Of a stretch of 37,478 nt of DNA, positions 29,262 to 37,450 are shown piece after piece. Location: assembly GCA_003452935.1 (NCBI GenBank), contig DMMY01000003.1, forward strand, positions 1 through 37,478. Reading direction: 5' to 3'. This DNA comes from Elusimicrobiota bacterium. Its GTDB lineage: Bacteria; Elusimicrobiota; Elusimicrobia; UBA1565; UBA9628. The position numbers and the translations under genes are program-made. The notes under the pieces are model-generated. The model saw only the letters and a program-made list of their open reading frames with translations, did no database searches and was not told where the DNA came from. How positions within the stretch are numbered: position 1 is the stretch's first letter; the number at the start of each line of letters is the position of its first letter.

Positions 29262-29840
29262 TTATTTCTTGGCTCCGCCCGCCGCGGCGGCTCCGGCCCC
29301 GGCCGCGGTCTTGCCGGCCTTCTTGCGGACGTGCTCGCCGTGGTAGCGAATCCCGGTTCCTTTATAAGGTTCGGGCTTGCGCAGCTCCCTGATCTTCGCG
29401 GCGGTCTCGCCGACCAGCGCCTTGTCCGGGCCGGCCACGGTGATCTGGGTCTTTTTGGCGTCGACGCTGAGGGTCACGCCCGCGGGCGCCTCGAAGGTTA
29501 CGGGATGGGATTTCCCCAAGGTCATGTTCAATTTTTGGCCCGCGGCCTCGGCGCGAAATCCGAGTCCGACGATGTCGAGGACCTTGCTGTATCCGGTGGC
29601 GGCTCCAAAAACCATGTTATTGACGAGCGCCCGGCTCATCCCATAGATGGCGGAAGCGTCGCGCGCGGCCTTGAGATCCGCGGAAAGGAGTATGCGGCCC
29701 TCCTTGACCTCGGCGCGCACCAGGGGATGGAGGCGCAATTCCAACTGCCCCTTGGGCCCCTTGACCTTGACCACGCCGTCGTTGATCGTGACCTGAACTG
29801 CGGCCGGAATAATGACCGGCATCTTTCCTATTCGGCTCAT
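29262..29840 (-). CDS. rplF: 50S ribosomal protein L6
   Basis: The 192-residue product has both L6 repeats: SRIGKMPVIIPAAVQVTIND with VKVKGPKGQLEL, and LGKSHPVTFEAPAGVTLSVD. The signature PEPYKGTGIRYHGEHVRKKA closes the core. An Ala/Gly/Lys tail (about 18 residues) extends beyond the usual end. Confidence 0.96.
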   Translation of the reverse strand: MSRIGKMPVIIPAAVQVTINDGVVKVKGPKGQLELRLHPLVRAEVKEGRILLSADLKAARDASAIYGMSRALVNNMVFGAATGYSKVLDIVGLGFRAEAAGQKLNMTLGKSHPVTFEAPAGVTLSVDAKKTQITVAGPDKALVGETAAKIRELRKPEPYKGTGIRYHGEHVRKKAGKTAAGAGAAAAGGAKK

Positions 29841-29849
29841 ATCCGCTCC

Positions 29850-30245
29850 TCACCACACCTGGCAGAGGATCTCTCCGCCGACCTTCTTCTCTTTGGCCTG
29901 CTTGTGCGTGAGCACTCCCTGTGAAGTCGAAAGGATGGTCACGGCAAATCCCCCGCGAACTCTCGGGATATCGCTGTAGGACCTGTAGATCCTCAGACCC
30001 GGCCTGGAAACGCGCTGAATGCCCCGGATCACGGATTCCTTCTCCGGGGAAAACTTGAGGAACACGCGGATGGTGCCGCGCTTGTTGCCATTGGTGAAGA
30101 GAGTCTTGTAGTTGGCGATAAAGCCCTCTTCCTTAAGGAGACGCACGATTTCCAGCTTCATCTTCGCAAAAGGAACATCGATGCGATCCTTCTGGCGGAG
30201 GTTGGCGTTGCGGATTCTAGTCAACAGGTCTGATATCTGGTCCAT
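29850..30245 (-). CDS. rpsH: 30S ribosomal protein S8
   Basis: The 131-residue product reads DQISDLLTRIRNANLRQKDR, then VPFAKMKLEIVRLLKEEGFI, RVSRPGLRIYRSYSDIPRV and GFAVTILSTSQGVLTHKQAK, ending VGGEILCQVW. This is full-length S8, a primary 16S rRNA binder. It lies 8 bases after rpsN. Confidence 0.97.
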   Translation of the reverse strand: MDQISDLLTRIRNANLRQKDRIDVPFAKMKLEIVRLLKEEGFIANYKTLFTNGNKRGTIRVFLKFSPEKESVIRGIQRVSRPGLRIYRSYSDIPRVRGGFAVTILSTSQGVLTHKQAKEKKVGGEILCQVW

Positions 30246-30253
30246 TGTTCACC

Positions 30254-30439
30254 TTACCAGGAGGATTTCTTGACGCCGGGAATCTGGCCCTGATGCGCCA
30301 TCTTGCGCAGGCAGATGCGGCATAAGCCGAAGTCCCGGTAATAGGCGCGCGGCCGCCCGCAGATTTGACAGCGGTTGCGTTGCCGGGTCGAGAACTTCGG
30401 CGTCTTTTGAGTCTTCGCCTTCCATGCGGTCGTCGCCAT
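30254..30439 (-). CDS. rpsN: 30S ribosomal protein S14, type Z (zinc-binding, short)
   Basis: The 61-residue product has the C-x2-C...C-x2-C zinc site (RCQICGRPRAYYRDFGLCRI, C) and the ending RKMAHQGQIPGVKKSSW typical of short S14. Its ATG lies 1 base after the rplE stop. The long zinc-free form is absent from this cluster. Confidence 0.97.
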   Translation of the reverse strand: MATTAWKAKTQKTPKFSTRQRNRCQICGRPRAYYRDFGLCRICLRKMAHQGQIPGVKKSSW

Positions 30440-30440
30440 G

Positions 30441-31187
30441 TCAGTTTCTCCCTACGGCGGAGGCAGCGGCCTCCGGCTTCGCCGCGGGCTTGGCCGCGAG
30501 CGCCTTGAACGGGAAGCCCAGCTCCGCGAGGAGTTCCCGGCTCAGTTCATCTTGGCCCGCGCTAGTGACGAAGGTGATGTTCATGCCCCGCTGTTTGAGC
30601 GTCTTTTCCACGTTGATTTCAGGGAAGATCATCTGTTCGCGCAATCCCAGATTGAAGTTGCCCGTGCCGTCGAAACCGCGCGGCTCCAGACCCCGAAAAT
30701 CGCGGATGCGCGGAATAGCGGTGGAGATGAGACGGTCGAGAAACTCGAACATCCGGTCCCCGCGCAAGGTCACGCGCAGGCCGATGGGCATGCCCTGGCG
30801 CAGCTTGAAATTCGAAATGGACTTGTGCGCCCGGCGCAGCTGGGGCCATTGGCCGGTGATGAGGGCCAGCTCCTCGCGGGCGCCGTCGAGCACCTGGATA
30901 TTGTCCCGGGCCTCGGACACGCCCACGTTGAGCACGATCTTGACCAGCCGGGGGCACTGGAAGGGATTCTTGAACCCATGCCGCTCCATCAGCGCCGGGA
31001 CGACTTCTTCCTTATAGCGCTTCTTGAGGCGCGGCACGGGATGAGGGACCTCGCGGCCGTCGGAAACGGCCAGGCTGGGACCGGCGGACTTGGCCGCCTT
31101 GGCCTCGGCCGCCGCCTTCTTGGCGGCCAAAGCCTTGGCCTTGGCCTGCGCCGCCTTCTCGTTCGCGTTGGCGTCCTTCTCTGTCAT
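30441..31187 (-). CDS. rplE: 50S ribosomal protein L5 with N- and C-terminal extensions
   Basis: The L5 core (about residues 52-228) reads LKKRYKEEVVPALMERHGFK, NPFQCPRLVKIVLNVGVSEA, GLRVTLRGDRMFEFLDRLI, FRGLEPRGFDGTGNFNLGL and REQMIFPEINVEK. At 248 residues it is about 70 longer than usual. The additions are an Ala/Lys-rich helix-forming N-terminal tail (about residues 1-50) and an Ala/Pro/Lys tail of about 20. A GAGG ribosome binding site 7 bases before the ATG at 31187 supports the long N-terminus. Confidence 0.95.
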   Translation of the reverse strand: MTEKDANANEKAAQAKAKALAAKKAAAEAKAAKSAGPSLAVSDGREVPHPVPRLKKRYKEEVVPALMERHGFKNPFQCPRLVKIVLNVGVSEARDNIQVLDGAREELALITGQWPQLRRAHKSISNFKLRQGMPIGLRVTLRGDRMFEFLDRLISTAIPRIRDFRGLEPRGFDGTGNFNLGLREQMIFPEINVEKTLKQRGMNITFVTSAGQDELSRELLAELGFPFKALAAKPAAKPEAAASAVGRN

Positions 31188-31203
31188 AACAAAACCTCGG
31201 GGC

Positions 31204-31521
31204 TCAGAGTATCGTCTCGCCGCAACGCCGGCAGATGCGGACGGATTCGCCGGTGGCGAGCTTGTCGAGCTTCGGCCGGACCGGCTTTTCGCACTTGGGG
31301 CAGACCAGCATCACGTTGGAGTAAGCGATGGCCGCCTCCATCTTCTGCAATCCGCCGGGCTGGTTCTGGCGGGGCTTCTCGTGCTTGGTCACGATATTTA
31401 TCTTTCCCACCAGGATGCGCAGCTTATCGGGATAGATCTTAAGAACCTCGCCGGTCTTGCCCTTGTCCTTGCCGGCGATGACCATCACCTTGTCCTTCTT
31501 GCGTAGCTTGAGCTTTATCAC
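31204..31521 (-). CDS. rplX: 50S ribosomal protein L24, with zinc-ribbon cysteines
   Basis: The 105-residue product has the KOW motif (KDKVMVIAGKDKGKTGEVLK) and INIVTKHEKPRQNQPGG, then the C-terminal CPKC and CRRC pair forming a zinc site (C+ form). The start is GTG at 31521, one base after the rplN stop. Confidence 0.95.
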   Translation of the reverse strand: MIKLKLRKKDKVMVIAGKDKGKTGEVLKIYPDKLRILVGKINIVTKHEKPRQNQPGGLQKMEAAIAYSNVMLVCPKCEKPVRPKLDKLATGESVRICRRCGETIL

Positions 31522-31522
31522 G

Positions 31523-31891
31523 TCAGACCACCTCGGGGGCTAGGGATATGATCTTTAGATATTCCTTGTCGCGCAACTCGCGGGCCACCGGCCCGAAAAC
31601 GCGGGTCCCCTTGGGCTCGCCGTTATCGTCGATAAGGCAGGCTGCGTTATCGTCGAAGCGCACATAGGAGCCGTCCGGACGGCGGCGATTGCGCACCGTG
31701 CGCACGACCACGGCCTTGACGACCTCTCCCTTCTTGATGGCGCCGTTGGGCAGAGCGTCGCGCACGCTGCAGACGATGACGTCGCCTACCGTCGCATAAC
31801 GGTGATAGCTGCCCTTGGAGACGTGAAAGCACTGCAGCTTGCGCGCCCCGGAATTGTCCGCGACGTTGATGATGGATCTGAGCTGGATCAT
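31523..31891 (-). CDS. rplN: 50S ribosomal protein L14
   Basis: The 122-residue product reads IQLRSIINVADNSGARKLQC, then VGDVIVCSVRDALPNGAIKK, GEVVKAVVVRTVRN and RVFGPVARELRDKEYLKIIS, LAPEVV, a standard full-length L14. It overlaps rpsQ by 4 bases (ATGA). Confidence 0.97.
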   Translation of the reverse strand: MIQLRSIINVADNSGARKLQCFHVSKGSYHRYATVGDVIVCSVRDALPNGAIKKGEVVKAVVVRTVRNRRRPDGSYVRFDDNAACLIDDNGEPKGTRVFGPVARELRDKEYLKIISLAPEVV

Positions 31892-32181
31892 GGCTTGGCC
31901 TCGGGCGCTCGCGGGGCGGCCTTGACGATCCGGACGACGCGCCAGCGCTTGGTGCGCGAAAGCGGCCGGGTGCCCATGATCTCGACCAGATCGCCCTGGC
32001 GGGACTCATTGCCCTCATCGTGCACGCTAAAGCGGCTGCTTTTCTTGATGATCTTCTCGTAAAAGGGATGTCTCACCAAGCGCCGGACCTCGACGACCCG
32101 GGTCTTATTCATCCGGTCCGATACCACAAGCCCGGTGAATGTTTTCCTCTTGCCGCGCTCCACGGCGGTTTCAGATGCCAT
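31888..32181 (-). CDS. rpsQ: 30S ribosomal protein S17
   Basis: The 97-residue OB-fold protein includes KRKTFTGLVVSDRMNKTRVV, VRRLVRHPFYEKIIKKSSRF, HDEGNESRQGDLVEIMGTRP and LSRTKRWRVVRIV. It overlaps rplN and follows rpmC by 2 bases, with the GAGG of the rpmC end serving as its ribosome binding site. Confidence 0.96.
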   Translation of the reverse strand: MASETAVERGKRKTFTGLVVSDRMNKTRVVEVRRLVRHPFYEKIIKKSSRFSVHDEGNESRQGDLVEIMGTRPLSRTKRWRVVRIVKAAPRAPEAKP

Positions 32182-32183
32182 AG

Positions 32184-32411
32184 CTACCTCACGCTCCCTT
32201 GGGGACCCGCTGTCGCCGCTTCTTTCTCCCGGATCCAGGTCTGCAGCCGCGCCGCATGCCGGCGCAGGACGCGCATCTCCAGAGGATTCTTGACCGGGGT
32301 CACTTTATGCTTGAACTGCAGGCGGAACATCTTTTCCCGAGCCTGCAATAATTCGACGCGCAGCTCCGCGACCGAATGATTCTTCAAATTTTCCTTGTCC
32401 TTTGATTTCAT
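32184..32411 (-). CDS. rpmC: 50S ribosomal protein L29
   Basis: From the ATG at 32411 the 75-residue product reads KSKDKENLKNHSVAELRVEL, LQAREKMFRLQFKHKVTPVK, NPLEMRVLRRHAARLQTWIR, the usual two-helix L29. It sits at the tunnel exit of the ribosome. An upstream in-frame start at 32435 would add an unrelated Arg-rich peptide; the GGAGAG before 32411 favours the shorter form. Confidence 0.93.
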   Translation of the reverse strand: MKSKDKENLKNHSVAELRVELLQAREKMFRLQFKHKVTPVKNPLEMRVLRRHAARLQTWIREKEAATAGPQGSVR

Positions 32412-32460
32412 GGATTCTCTCCGCCGGCCTCGCAATCAGGCCTGGCCCCGTTAGGCTCGG

Positions 32461-32877
32461 TCATATGTGCTCCCGTTCCACGAATTGGGTGCGGATGGGC
32501 AGCTTATAGGAGGCCACGCGCAGCGCCGCGCGCGCCTCATCCCGGGGAAGGCCCTGGAGCTCGAAGAGAATCCGACCCGGCCGCACCACAGCCACCCAAT
32601 GATCCGGAGCGCCCTTGCCCTTGCCCATGCGGGTCTCGGCCGGGTGCTTGGTGACCGCTTTGTCCGGAAAGACGCGCAGCCAAAGCTTGCCCCCCTTCTT
32701 CATATGGCGGCCGATGCAGACGCGAGCCGCCTCGATCTGCCGCGCCGTGACCCATTTGGGCTCCAAAGCCTTGAGGGCATACTCTCCAAATGCGATGGCG
32801 ATCCCTTTCTTGGCCGGCCCCTTGATGCGGGGATGGCTATGCGGCTTGCGGTATTTGACGCGCTTAGGCATCAACAT
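32461..32877 (-). CDS. rplP: 50S ribosomal protein L16
   Basis: The 138-residue product reads MPKRVKYRKPHSHPRIKGPA, IAFGEYALKALEPKWVTARQ, IEAARVCIGRHMKKGGKLWL, RVFPDKAVTKHPAETRMGKG and KGAPDHWVAVVRPGRILFEL. I chose the ATG at 32877 because a GGAGG lies 8 bases upstream; a second ATG two codons later is possible. The start lies 14 bases inside the 3' end of rpsC. Confidence 0.96.
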   Translation of the reverse strand: MLMPKRVKYRKPHSHPRIKGPAKKGIAIAFGEYALKALEPKWVTARQIEAARVCIGRHMKKGGKLWLRVFPDKAVTKHPAETRMGKGKGAPDHWVAVVRPGRILFELQGLPRDEARAALRVASYKLPIRTQFVEREHI

Positions 32878-33664
32878 GAGGAGTCCCTCCTTGTCCCGCC
32901 TCGGAAGCAGGAGCGGTCTGCTCGGCCGGGATTTGCGGGACAGGGGCGGTAACGGCCGCCACCGCCGGAGCCAGGGCGGCCGCCGTGGCGGCGGCGCTTT
33001 CCGCCGCCTTGGCCAGCTGTTGGAATTCCTTGGCGCTCTTGACGAAATGCTGCTTCTTGAAAATCCAGCACTTCACGCCGATGGTTCCAGCCGTGGTATA
33101 AGCCTCGGCTGTCCCGTAATCGACATCGGCGGAATAGGTATGCAGAGGGACTCGGCCCTCCCGCGCCCACTCGCGCCGGGCGATCTCGGAGCCGTTAAGA
33201 CGCCCGCCGACCATCACCTTGATGCCTAAGGCGCCGGACTGCATGGTGCGCTCCATGGCCCGCCGCATGGCCCGTCGATACGCGATGCGCTTCTCGAGTT
33301 GCACCGCGATGGCCTCGGCCACCAGGCGAGGATCCAATTCCGGGTCCTTGATCTCCATCACGTTGATGAAGGTCTTGCGCTGGGTAAGTCCCTCCACCTT
33401 GGCCCGGATGGCTTCGATATCCGCGCCCCGTTTCCCTATGACGACGCCCGGCCGCGCCGTATGAATATTGACGCGCAGATAAGAGCCCGCGCGCTCGATG
33501 CCCACCCAGCTGACCGCGGCCATGCGAAAAGTGTTCTTGACCAGGTTGCGGATCTTGAAGTCCTCGCCGATCAGCGCCGGCATTTCCCGCAGCGAAAACC
33601 ATTTGGAATCCCAATCCGCGGTGTAGCCCAGGCGCATGGCCTTGGGATGTGTTTTGTTTCCCAT
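32864..33664 (-). CDS. rpsC: 30S ribosomal protein S3 with Ala/Pro-rich C-terminal tail
   Basis: The 266-residue product has the KH domain (RVNIHTARPGVVIGKRGADI) and the C-terminal S3 domain (GIKVMVGGRLNGSEIARREW, REGRVPLHTYSADVDYGTAE, TIGVKCWIF). The last 50 residues are Ala/Pro/Glu-rich and probably disordered. It lies 2 bases after rplV and overlaps rplP by 14 bases. Confidence 0.96.
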   Translation of the reverse strand: MGNKTHPKAMRLGYTADWDSKWFSLREMPALIGEDFKIRNLVKNTFRMAAVSWVGIERAGSYLRVNIHTARPGVVIGKRGADIEAIRAKVEGLTQRKTFINVMEIKDPELDPRLVAEAIAVQLEKRIAYRRAMRRAMERTMQSGALGIKVMVGGRLNGSEIARREWAREGRVPLHTYSADVDYGTAEAYTTAGTIGVKCWIFKKQHFVKSAKEFQQLAKAAESAAATAAALAPAVAAVTAPVPQIPAEQTAPASEAGQGGTPHVDA

Positions 33665-33666
33665 GA

Positions 33667-34041
33667 TTATCTCCCGTCAGCCCTGGAGCTGTCGTCCGAC
33701 ACGACCACGGTCAGATGACAGACCTTGCGTCGGAATGTATTGGCCCTGCCCATGGGCGCGGGCATGACCCGGCGCATGTTGCCCATGGGTCCTTGCCCGG
33801 CATGGCAGGACTTGATGAAGACCTGCTCGGGTACCAGGGTCTTGCCGGCCAACCTGGCCTTGATGGTCAGGTTGGCGGCGGCGGAGCGCACGGTCTTGGC
33901 GATCATGCGGCCGCAGGCGCGCGGAATCATGGGCAACAACTGCTCGGCCTGCAGGACCGACTTGCCCCGTATCTCCTTGAGCACTTGCGCGACTTTGCGC
34001 GCCCCGTATCTTTGGAATCTGGCGTTGGCTGTAGCTTCCAT
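33667..34041 (-). CDS. rplV: 50S ribosomal protein L22
   Basis: The 124-residue product reads EATANARFQRYGARKVAQVL, RGKSVLQAEQLLPMIPRACG, then the tunnel-lining hairpin and MGNMRRVMPAPMGRANTFRR, KVCHLTVVVSD. This is a standard L22. It is 7 bases after rpsS. Confidence 0.96.
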   Translation of the reverse strand: MEATANARFQRYGARKVAQVLKEIRGKSVLQAEQLLPMIPRACGRMIAKTVRSAAANLTIKARLAGKTLVPEQVFIKSCHAGQGPMGNMRRVMPAPMGRANTFRRKVCHLTVVVSDDSSRADGR

Positions 34042-34048
34042 ATTGGCC

Positions 34049-34333
34049 TCAGGTCAGGGAGGTGGACTCTTTATGGGCGCCACCATGCCCTCGGAAGAAG
34101 CGCGTGAAGGAAAATTCTCCCAGCTTATGCCCGACCATTTGTTCGGTCACGTAGATGGGAAGGAATTTGCGCCCGTTATGCACCGCGAAAGTGTGCCCCA
34201 CGAACTCAGGCGGAATGGTGCAGCGGCGCGCCCAGGTCTTGACCACCTTCTTCTCGCCCGCGGCGTTGAGCTGCTGGACCTTCTTGAGGAGTTTTTCGTC
34301 GATGTACGGCCCTTTTCGGCTGGATCTGCTCAT
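34049..34333 (-). CDS. rpsS: 30S ribosomal protein S19
   Basis: The 94-residue product reads SRSSRKGPYIDEKLLKKVQQ, VKTWARRCTIPPEFVGHTFA, VHNGRKFLPIYVTEQMVGHK and LGEFSFTRFFRGHGG, a typical S19, which sits with S13 in the head of the small subunit. Confidence 0.97.
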   Translation of the reverse strand: MSRSSRKGPYIDEKLLKKVQQLNAAGEKKVVKTWARRCTIPPEFVGHTFAVHNGRKFLPIYVTEQMVGHKLGEFSFTRFFRGHGGAHKESTSLT

Positions 34334-34342
34334 GGCTTCCTC

Positions 34343-35185
34343 TTATCCCTGGTTCTGCGCGCGCCGGCGATCGGAAACGATCATCCAGCCCCACAGCTTT
34401 TTGCGATTGCGCGTCTTATATCCCTTGGCCAGCTGGTTCCACGGCGAGCGAGGGTGATTGCCGCCCTTGGATTTGCCGCGGCCTCCGCCCAAGGGATGAT
34501 CCACCGCGTTCATGGCCCCGCCGCGAACCGTAGGCCGGATGCCGCGATGCCGGGAACGGCCCGCCTTTCCCAAATTTATGGTGTTGTGCTCCGCGTTGGA
34601 AACCTGTCCCAAGGTCGCCAGGCACGCCTCCGGCACCAGCCGGATCTCTCCCGAAGGCAGCTTCAGTTGGGCATAACCCGCATCCTTGGCCATGAGCTGC
34701 GCCTGGGTCCCGGCCGAGCGCATCAGCTGGCCACCCTTGCCCGGAGCCAATTCCACGTTATGAACGAAAGACCCCTCCGGGATGTTCGCCAGAGGCAGCG
34801 CATTGCCCACCCGGATGTCGGAGCCGGGCCCGCTGTGGATCGTATCGCCGACCTTGAGTCCCACGGGATGCAGAATGTAGCGCTTCTCCCCGTCGACGTA
34901 GTGGATCAGGCAGATGCGCGCGCTGCGATTGGGGTCCCGTTCGATGGTCGCCACCCGTCCCGGCACGCCGAACTTCTCCCGCTTGAAATCCACGAGCCGG
35001 TAAGCCCGCTTGGCGCCGCCGCCCTGATGGCGAACCATGATCATGCCGGTGTTGTTGCGGCCGCCCTTGCGCTTAAGCGCGCGCACCAGGCTCTTCTCCG
35101 GACTCCGCGCGGTCAGGTCCGAGTAGTCCGCCGACGTCATGTGCCGGCGCGACGGTGTGTAGGGTCTATAGCTCTTCAGTGGCAT
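34343..35185 (-). CDS. rplB: 50S ribosomal protein L2
   Basis: The 280-residue product starts PLKSYRPYTPSRRHMTSADY and contains KGGRNNTGMIMVRHQGGGAK, VATIERDPNRSARICLIHY, VHNVELAPGKGGQLMRSAGT and the peptidyl-transferase-centre region RGGAMNAVDHPLGGGRGKSK, including the essential His of AVDHP. Length is standard. Confidence 0.97.
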   Translation of the reverse strand: MPLKSYRPYTPSRRHMTSADYSDLTARSPEKSLVRALKRKGGRNNTGMIMVRHQGGGAKRAYRLVDFKREKFGVPGRVATIERDPNRSARICLIHYVDGEKRYILHPVGLKVGDTIHSGPGSDIRVGNALPLANIPEGSFVHNVELAPGKGGQLMRSAGTQAQLMAKDAGYAQLKLPSGEIRLVPEACLATLGQVSNAEHNTINLGKAGRSRHRGIRPTVRGGAMNAVDHPLGGGRGKSKGGNHPRSPWNQLAKGYKTRNRKKLWGWMIVSDRRRAQNQG

Positions 35186-35197
35186 AAATCCTTCCGG

Positions 35198-35512
35198 TTA
35201 AGCGGTCTGTTCTGCGACCTCGATCTTCTGGCCTTTGCCGATCGTTACAAGCGCTTTCTTCCAGTCCGGCCGCAAGCCTCCGCCCTTTCCGTAGCGGCGA
35301 TACTTGCCCGGCACGACCATGGTGCGCACGGCGAGGACATCGACTTTGAACAGGGCTTGGACGGCCCGCTTGATGATCCCCTTGTCCGCATGGCGCTCCA
35401 CTTCAAAGGCGTACTGGTTGTTCCTCTCCTTCGCGATCGTGCTGCGCTCGGTGAGAAGAGGACGCACGATAACGCCGAAGTATTCATCGGAAACGACGGT
35501 TCCTTTGGCCAT
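35198..35512 (-). CDS. rplW: 50S ribosomal protein L23
   Basis: The 104-residue product includes VIVRPLLTERSTIAKERNNQ, YAFEVERHADKGIIKRAVQA, LFKVDVLAVRTMVVPGKYRR and a basic loop (YGKGGGLRPDWKKALV). L23 docks SRP and trigger factor at the exit tunnel. It follows rplD by 1 base. Confidence 0.96.
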   Translation of the reverse strand: MAKGTVVSDEYFGVIVRPLLTERSTIAKERNNQYAFEVERHADKGIIKRAVQALFKVDVLAVRTMVVPGKYRRYGKGGGLRPDWKKALVTIGKGQKIEVAEQTA

Positions 35513-35513
35513 A

Positions 35514-36242
35514 TCAGTCTCCCTGCCGCGGCGTCCGCTTGGGACGCGCTTGAGCTTTGGCCTGGGTCTTGGCTTGGGCCTTGACTTCGGCGCTCGAAGG
35601 CAACGACTCGGCCCCCGCTAAAGAGACGCACCGGGTGGTAAGCTTCTCCAAAGCCGTCCGGGTCACCACCATGCGGCGGCAGCGCAGCACGCCATAAGCG
35701 TTGATGTCGCCGGCCAGAGCCAATTCCAACTCCGGGATATTCCGGCTGGCCAGCGCCAGCTTGGCGTCCGGCGCGTCAAGCACCAGCATGGTGCGCCCCT
35801 CGCACTTGAGGGATTTGAGGATTTGCGCGACCAGCTTGGTCTTGGCGTTCTCCAAAGACAGGCTGTCGACGAACACGATGCCGCCTTGGGCATGCTTGGC
35901 CGAGAGGGCATGCGCCAGGGCCAACCTCGCCTTGCGCCGAGGGAAATCCAGGTGCACATGACCAGCCCTGGGGCCGAAAGTCACGCCTCCGTGGCGCCAC
36001 AGCGGGGAACGAAAAGAACCCGCGCGGGCCCGGCCCGTGTGTTTTTGCTTCCAAGGTTTCTTGCCCGAGCCCGAGACCTCGGAGCGGGTTTTGGTATTCG
36101 CCGTGCCCCGCCTTTGGTTGGCCTGGTAGGTGGTCACATACTCATGCAGGAACTCGCGCGAAGCCGGCCGCCCGAAAATGGCGTCACGCAGATCCACCTT
36201 GCCGACCTCGGCGCCTTTGTTGTTTAGCAGTTGCGCTTCCAT
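35514..36242 (-). CDS. rplD: 50S ribosomal protein L4
   Basis: The 242-residue product has the conserved tunnel loop (KTRSEVSGSGKKPWKQKHTG, RARAGSFRSPLWRHGGVTFG) and the globular fold (RKARLALAHALSAKHAQGGI, MLVLDAPDAKLALASRNI, INAYGVLRCRRMVVTRTALE). The C-terminus ends in a short Lys/Ala/Gln repeat tail, KAQAKTQAKAQARPKR. L4 often represses the S10 operon in other bacteria; no leader for that is visible here. Confidence 0.96.
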   Translation of the reverse strand: MEAQLLNNKGAEVGKVDLRDAIFGRPASREFLHEYVTTYQANQRRGTANTKTRSEVSGSGKKPWKQKHTGRARAGSFRSPLWRHGGVTFGPRAGHVHLDFPRRKARLALAHALSAKHAQGGIVFVDSLSLENAKTKLVAQILKSLKCEGRTMLVLDAPDAKLALASRNIPELELALAGDINAYGVLRCRRMVVTRTALEKLTTRCVSLAGAESLPSSAEVKAQAKTQAKAQARPKRTPRQGD

Positions 36243-36250
36243 GGAATCCT

Positions 36251-37045
36251 CTACTTCGGCGCCGCCTTGGTAGGCTTCTTGCCGCCGATGATGTTGCCCA
36301 TCTTATCCTTCTTCACGGTGAGCCGCTGCGGCTCCACATAGCGCTTGCGCGCGTTGACCGTTTCGGATATGGTCACCAATCCGCCTCTGGGCCCCGGAAC
36401 CGGCCCGGCCAAGTAAATCAGATTCGCCTCGGGGTCGATTTTGATGACTTCCAGCTTGAGCGAACTGACGGTTTCGTTGCCCATATGCCCCGCCATGCGC
36501 TGGCCGGGCAGTACCCGCCCCAAAGAACGCCGGGAAGCCAAAGAGCCAGGCGAGCGCTGTTTGTCCGAGGCGCCGTGGGAAGCGGGCAGACCCCGGAAAC
36601 CGTGCCGCTTCATGACCCCGGCGAAACCATGCCCCTTGCTCGTGCCCTGCACATCGACGTAGTCGCCCGGCTTGAAGGCGCCGTCGATAGTCACGATCTG
36701 GCCCGCCTCCAAACCCTTGACGTCGGCTACCCTGATCTCGCGGAACCACCGGGCCGGCGCGACTCCGGCCTTGCGGAATTGGCCAAGCACCGGTTTGGAA
36801 ATGTTCTTCTCCGGGCGCGCCCCATAAGCCAACTGAACGGCGTTATAGCCATCCGGACCCTGGTCCGTCTTGACCCGGACCACGGGGCACGGACCGGCCT
36901 TGACGACCGTCACGCCAAAAAGGCGATTTTCCCGGCGGCCGTAAACTTGGGTCATGCCCACTTTTTCGCCGAGAATGGTGCGAAAGTTCGCGGGAGCGCG
37001 TTTGGCTCCCGCGACGTCCTTTGCCGCTTCCGTTTTATCTGTCAT
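36251..37045 (-). CDS. rplC: 50S ribosomal protein L3
   Basis: From the ATG at 37045 the 264-residue product reads ILGEKVGMTQVYGRRENRLF, VTVVKAGPCPVVRVKTDQGP, KGHGFAGVMKRHGFRGLPAS, HGASDKQRSPGSLASRRSLG and RVLPGQRMAGHMGNETV. The loop reaching the peptidyl-transferase centre is intact. The first 25 residues form a Lys/Ala-rich tail. A GGGGAAG ribosome binding site precedes the ATG; an in-frame start at 37078 is less likely. Confidence 0.96.
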   Translation of the reverse strand: MTDKTEAAKDVAGAKRAPANFRTILGEKVGMTQVYGRRENRLFGVTVVKAGPCPVVRVKTDQGPDGYNAVQLAYGARPEKNISKPVLGQFRKAGVAPARWFREIRVADVKGLEAGQIVTIDGAFKPGDYVDVQGTSKGHGFAGVMKRHGFRGLPASHGASDKQRSPGSLASRRSLGRVLPGQRMAGHMGNETVSSLKLEVIKIDPEANLIYLAGPVPGPRGGLVTISETVNARKRYVEPQRLTVKKDKMGNIIGGKKPTKAAPK

Positions 37046-37079
37046 AAATCTTCCCCTGCTCCGCACGCCGCCGCGCAAC

Positions 37080-37403
37080 CTACAGCTTGATCTCGACGTC
37101 GACTCCCGCCGGCAAGTCCAGCTTCATGAGCTCGTCGACCGTTTTTTGGGTCGTGCTGTTAAGCTCGATGAGCCTTTTATGCACCCGCATCTCGAACTGC
37201 TCACGCGATTTCTTGTCCACGTGAGGCGAGCGCAGGACCGTGTACTTCTTGATGTGAGTAGGCAACAAAACGGGGCCCGAAACAACGGCCCCGGTCCGCT
37301 GCGCCGTCTCAACAATCTTGCCCACGCTGGTATCGAGAACGCGATGGTCGTAGGCCCGAAGGCGGATACGGATTCTCTGCTGCGGATTACTCGTCTCTGC
37401 CAT
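37080..37403 (-). CDS. rpsJ: 30S ribosomal protein S10 (NusE)
   Basis: The 107-residue product reads QQRIRIRLRAYDHRVLDTSV, KIVETAQRTGAVVSGPVLLP, THIKKYTVLRSPHVDKKSRE and KTVDELMKLDLPAGVDVEIK, a full-length S10. It also serves as NusE in antitermination. It is the first gene of the S10 cluster and follows the end of tuf by 47 bases. Confidence 0.97.
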   Translation of the reverse strand: MAETSNPQQRIRIRLRAYDHRVLDTSVGKIVETAQRTGAVVSGPVLLPTHIKKYTVLRSPHVDKKSREQFEMRVHKRLIELNSTTQKTVDELMKLDLPAGVDVEIKL

Positions 37404-37450
37404 ATATATTATACCTTAATTTCCGTCGATTTTTGCTCGTTGGGCGCGCC

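Noticed and set aside
37408..37413. TATAAT on the minus strand just before rpsJ as a promoter
   Set aside because: It ends only 4 bases before the ATG, which would put the start point inside the codon, and no -35 is present. rpsJ is more likely transcribed from upstream of tuf.
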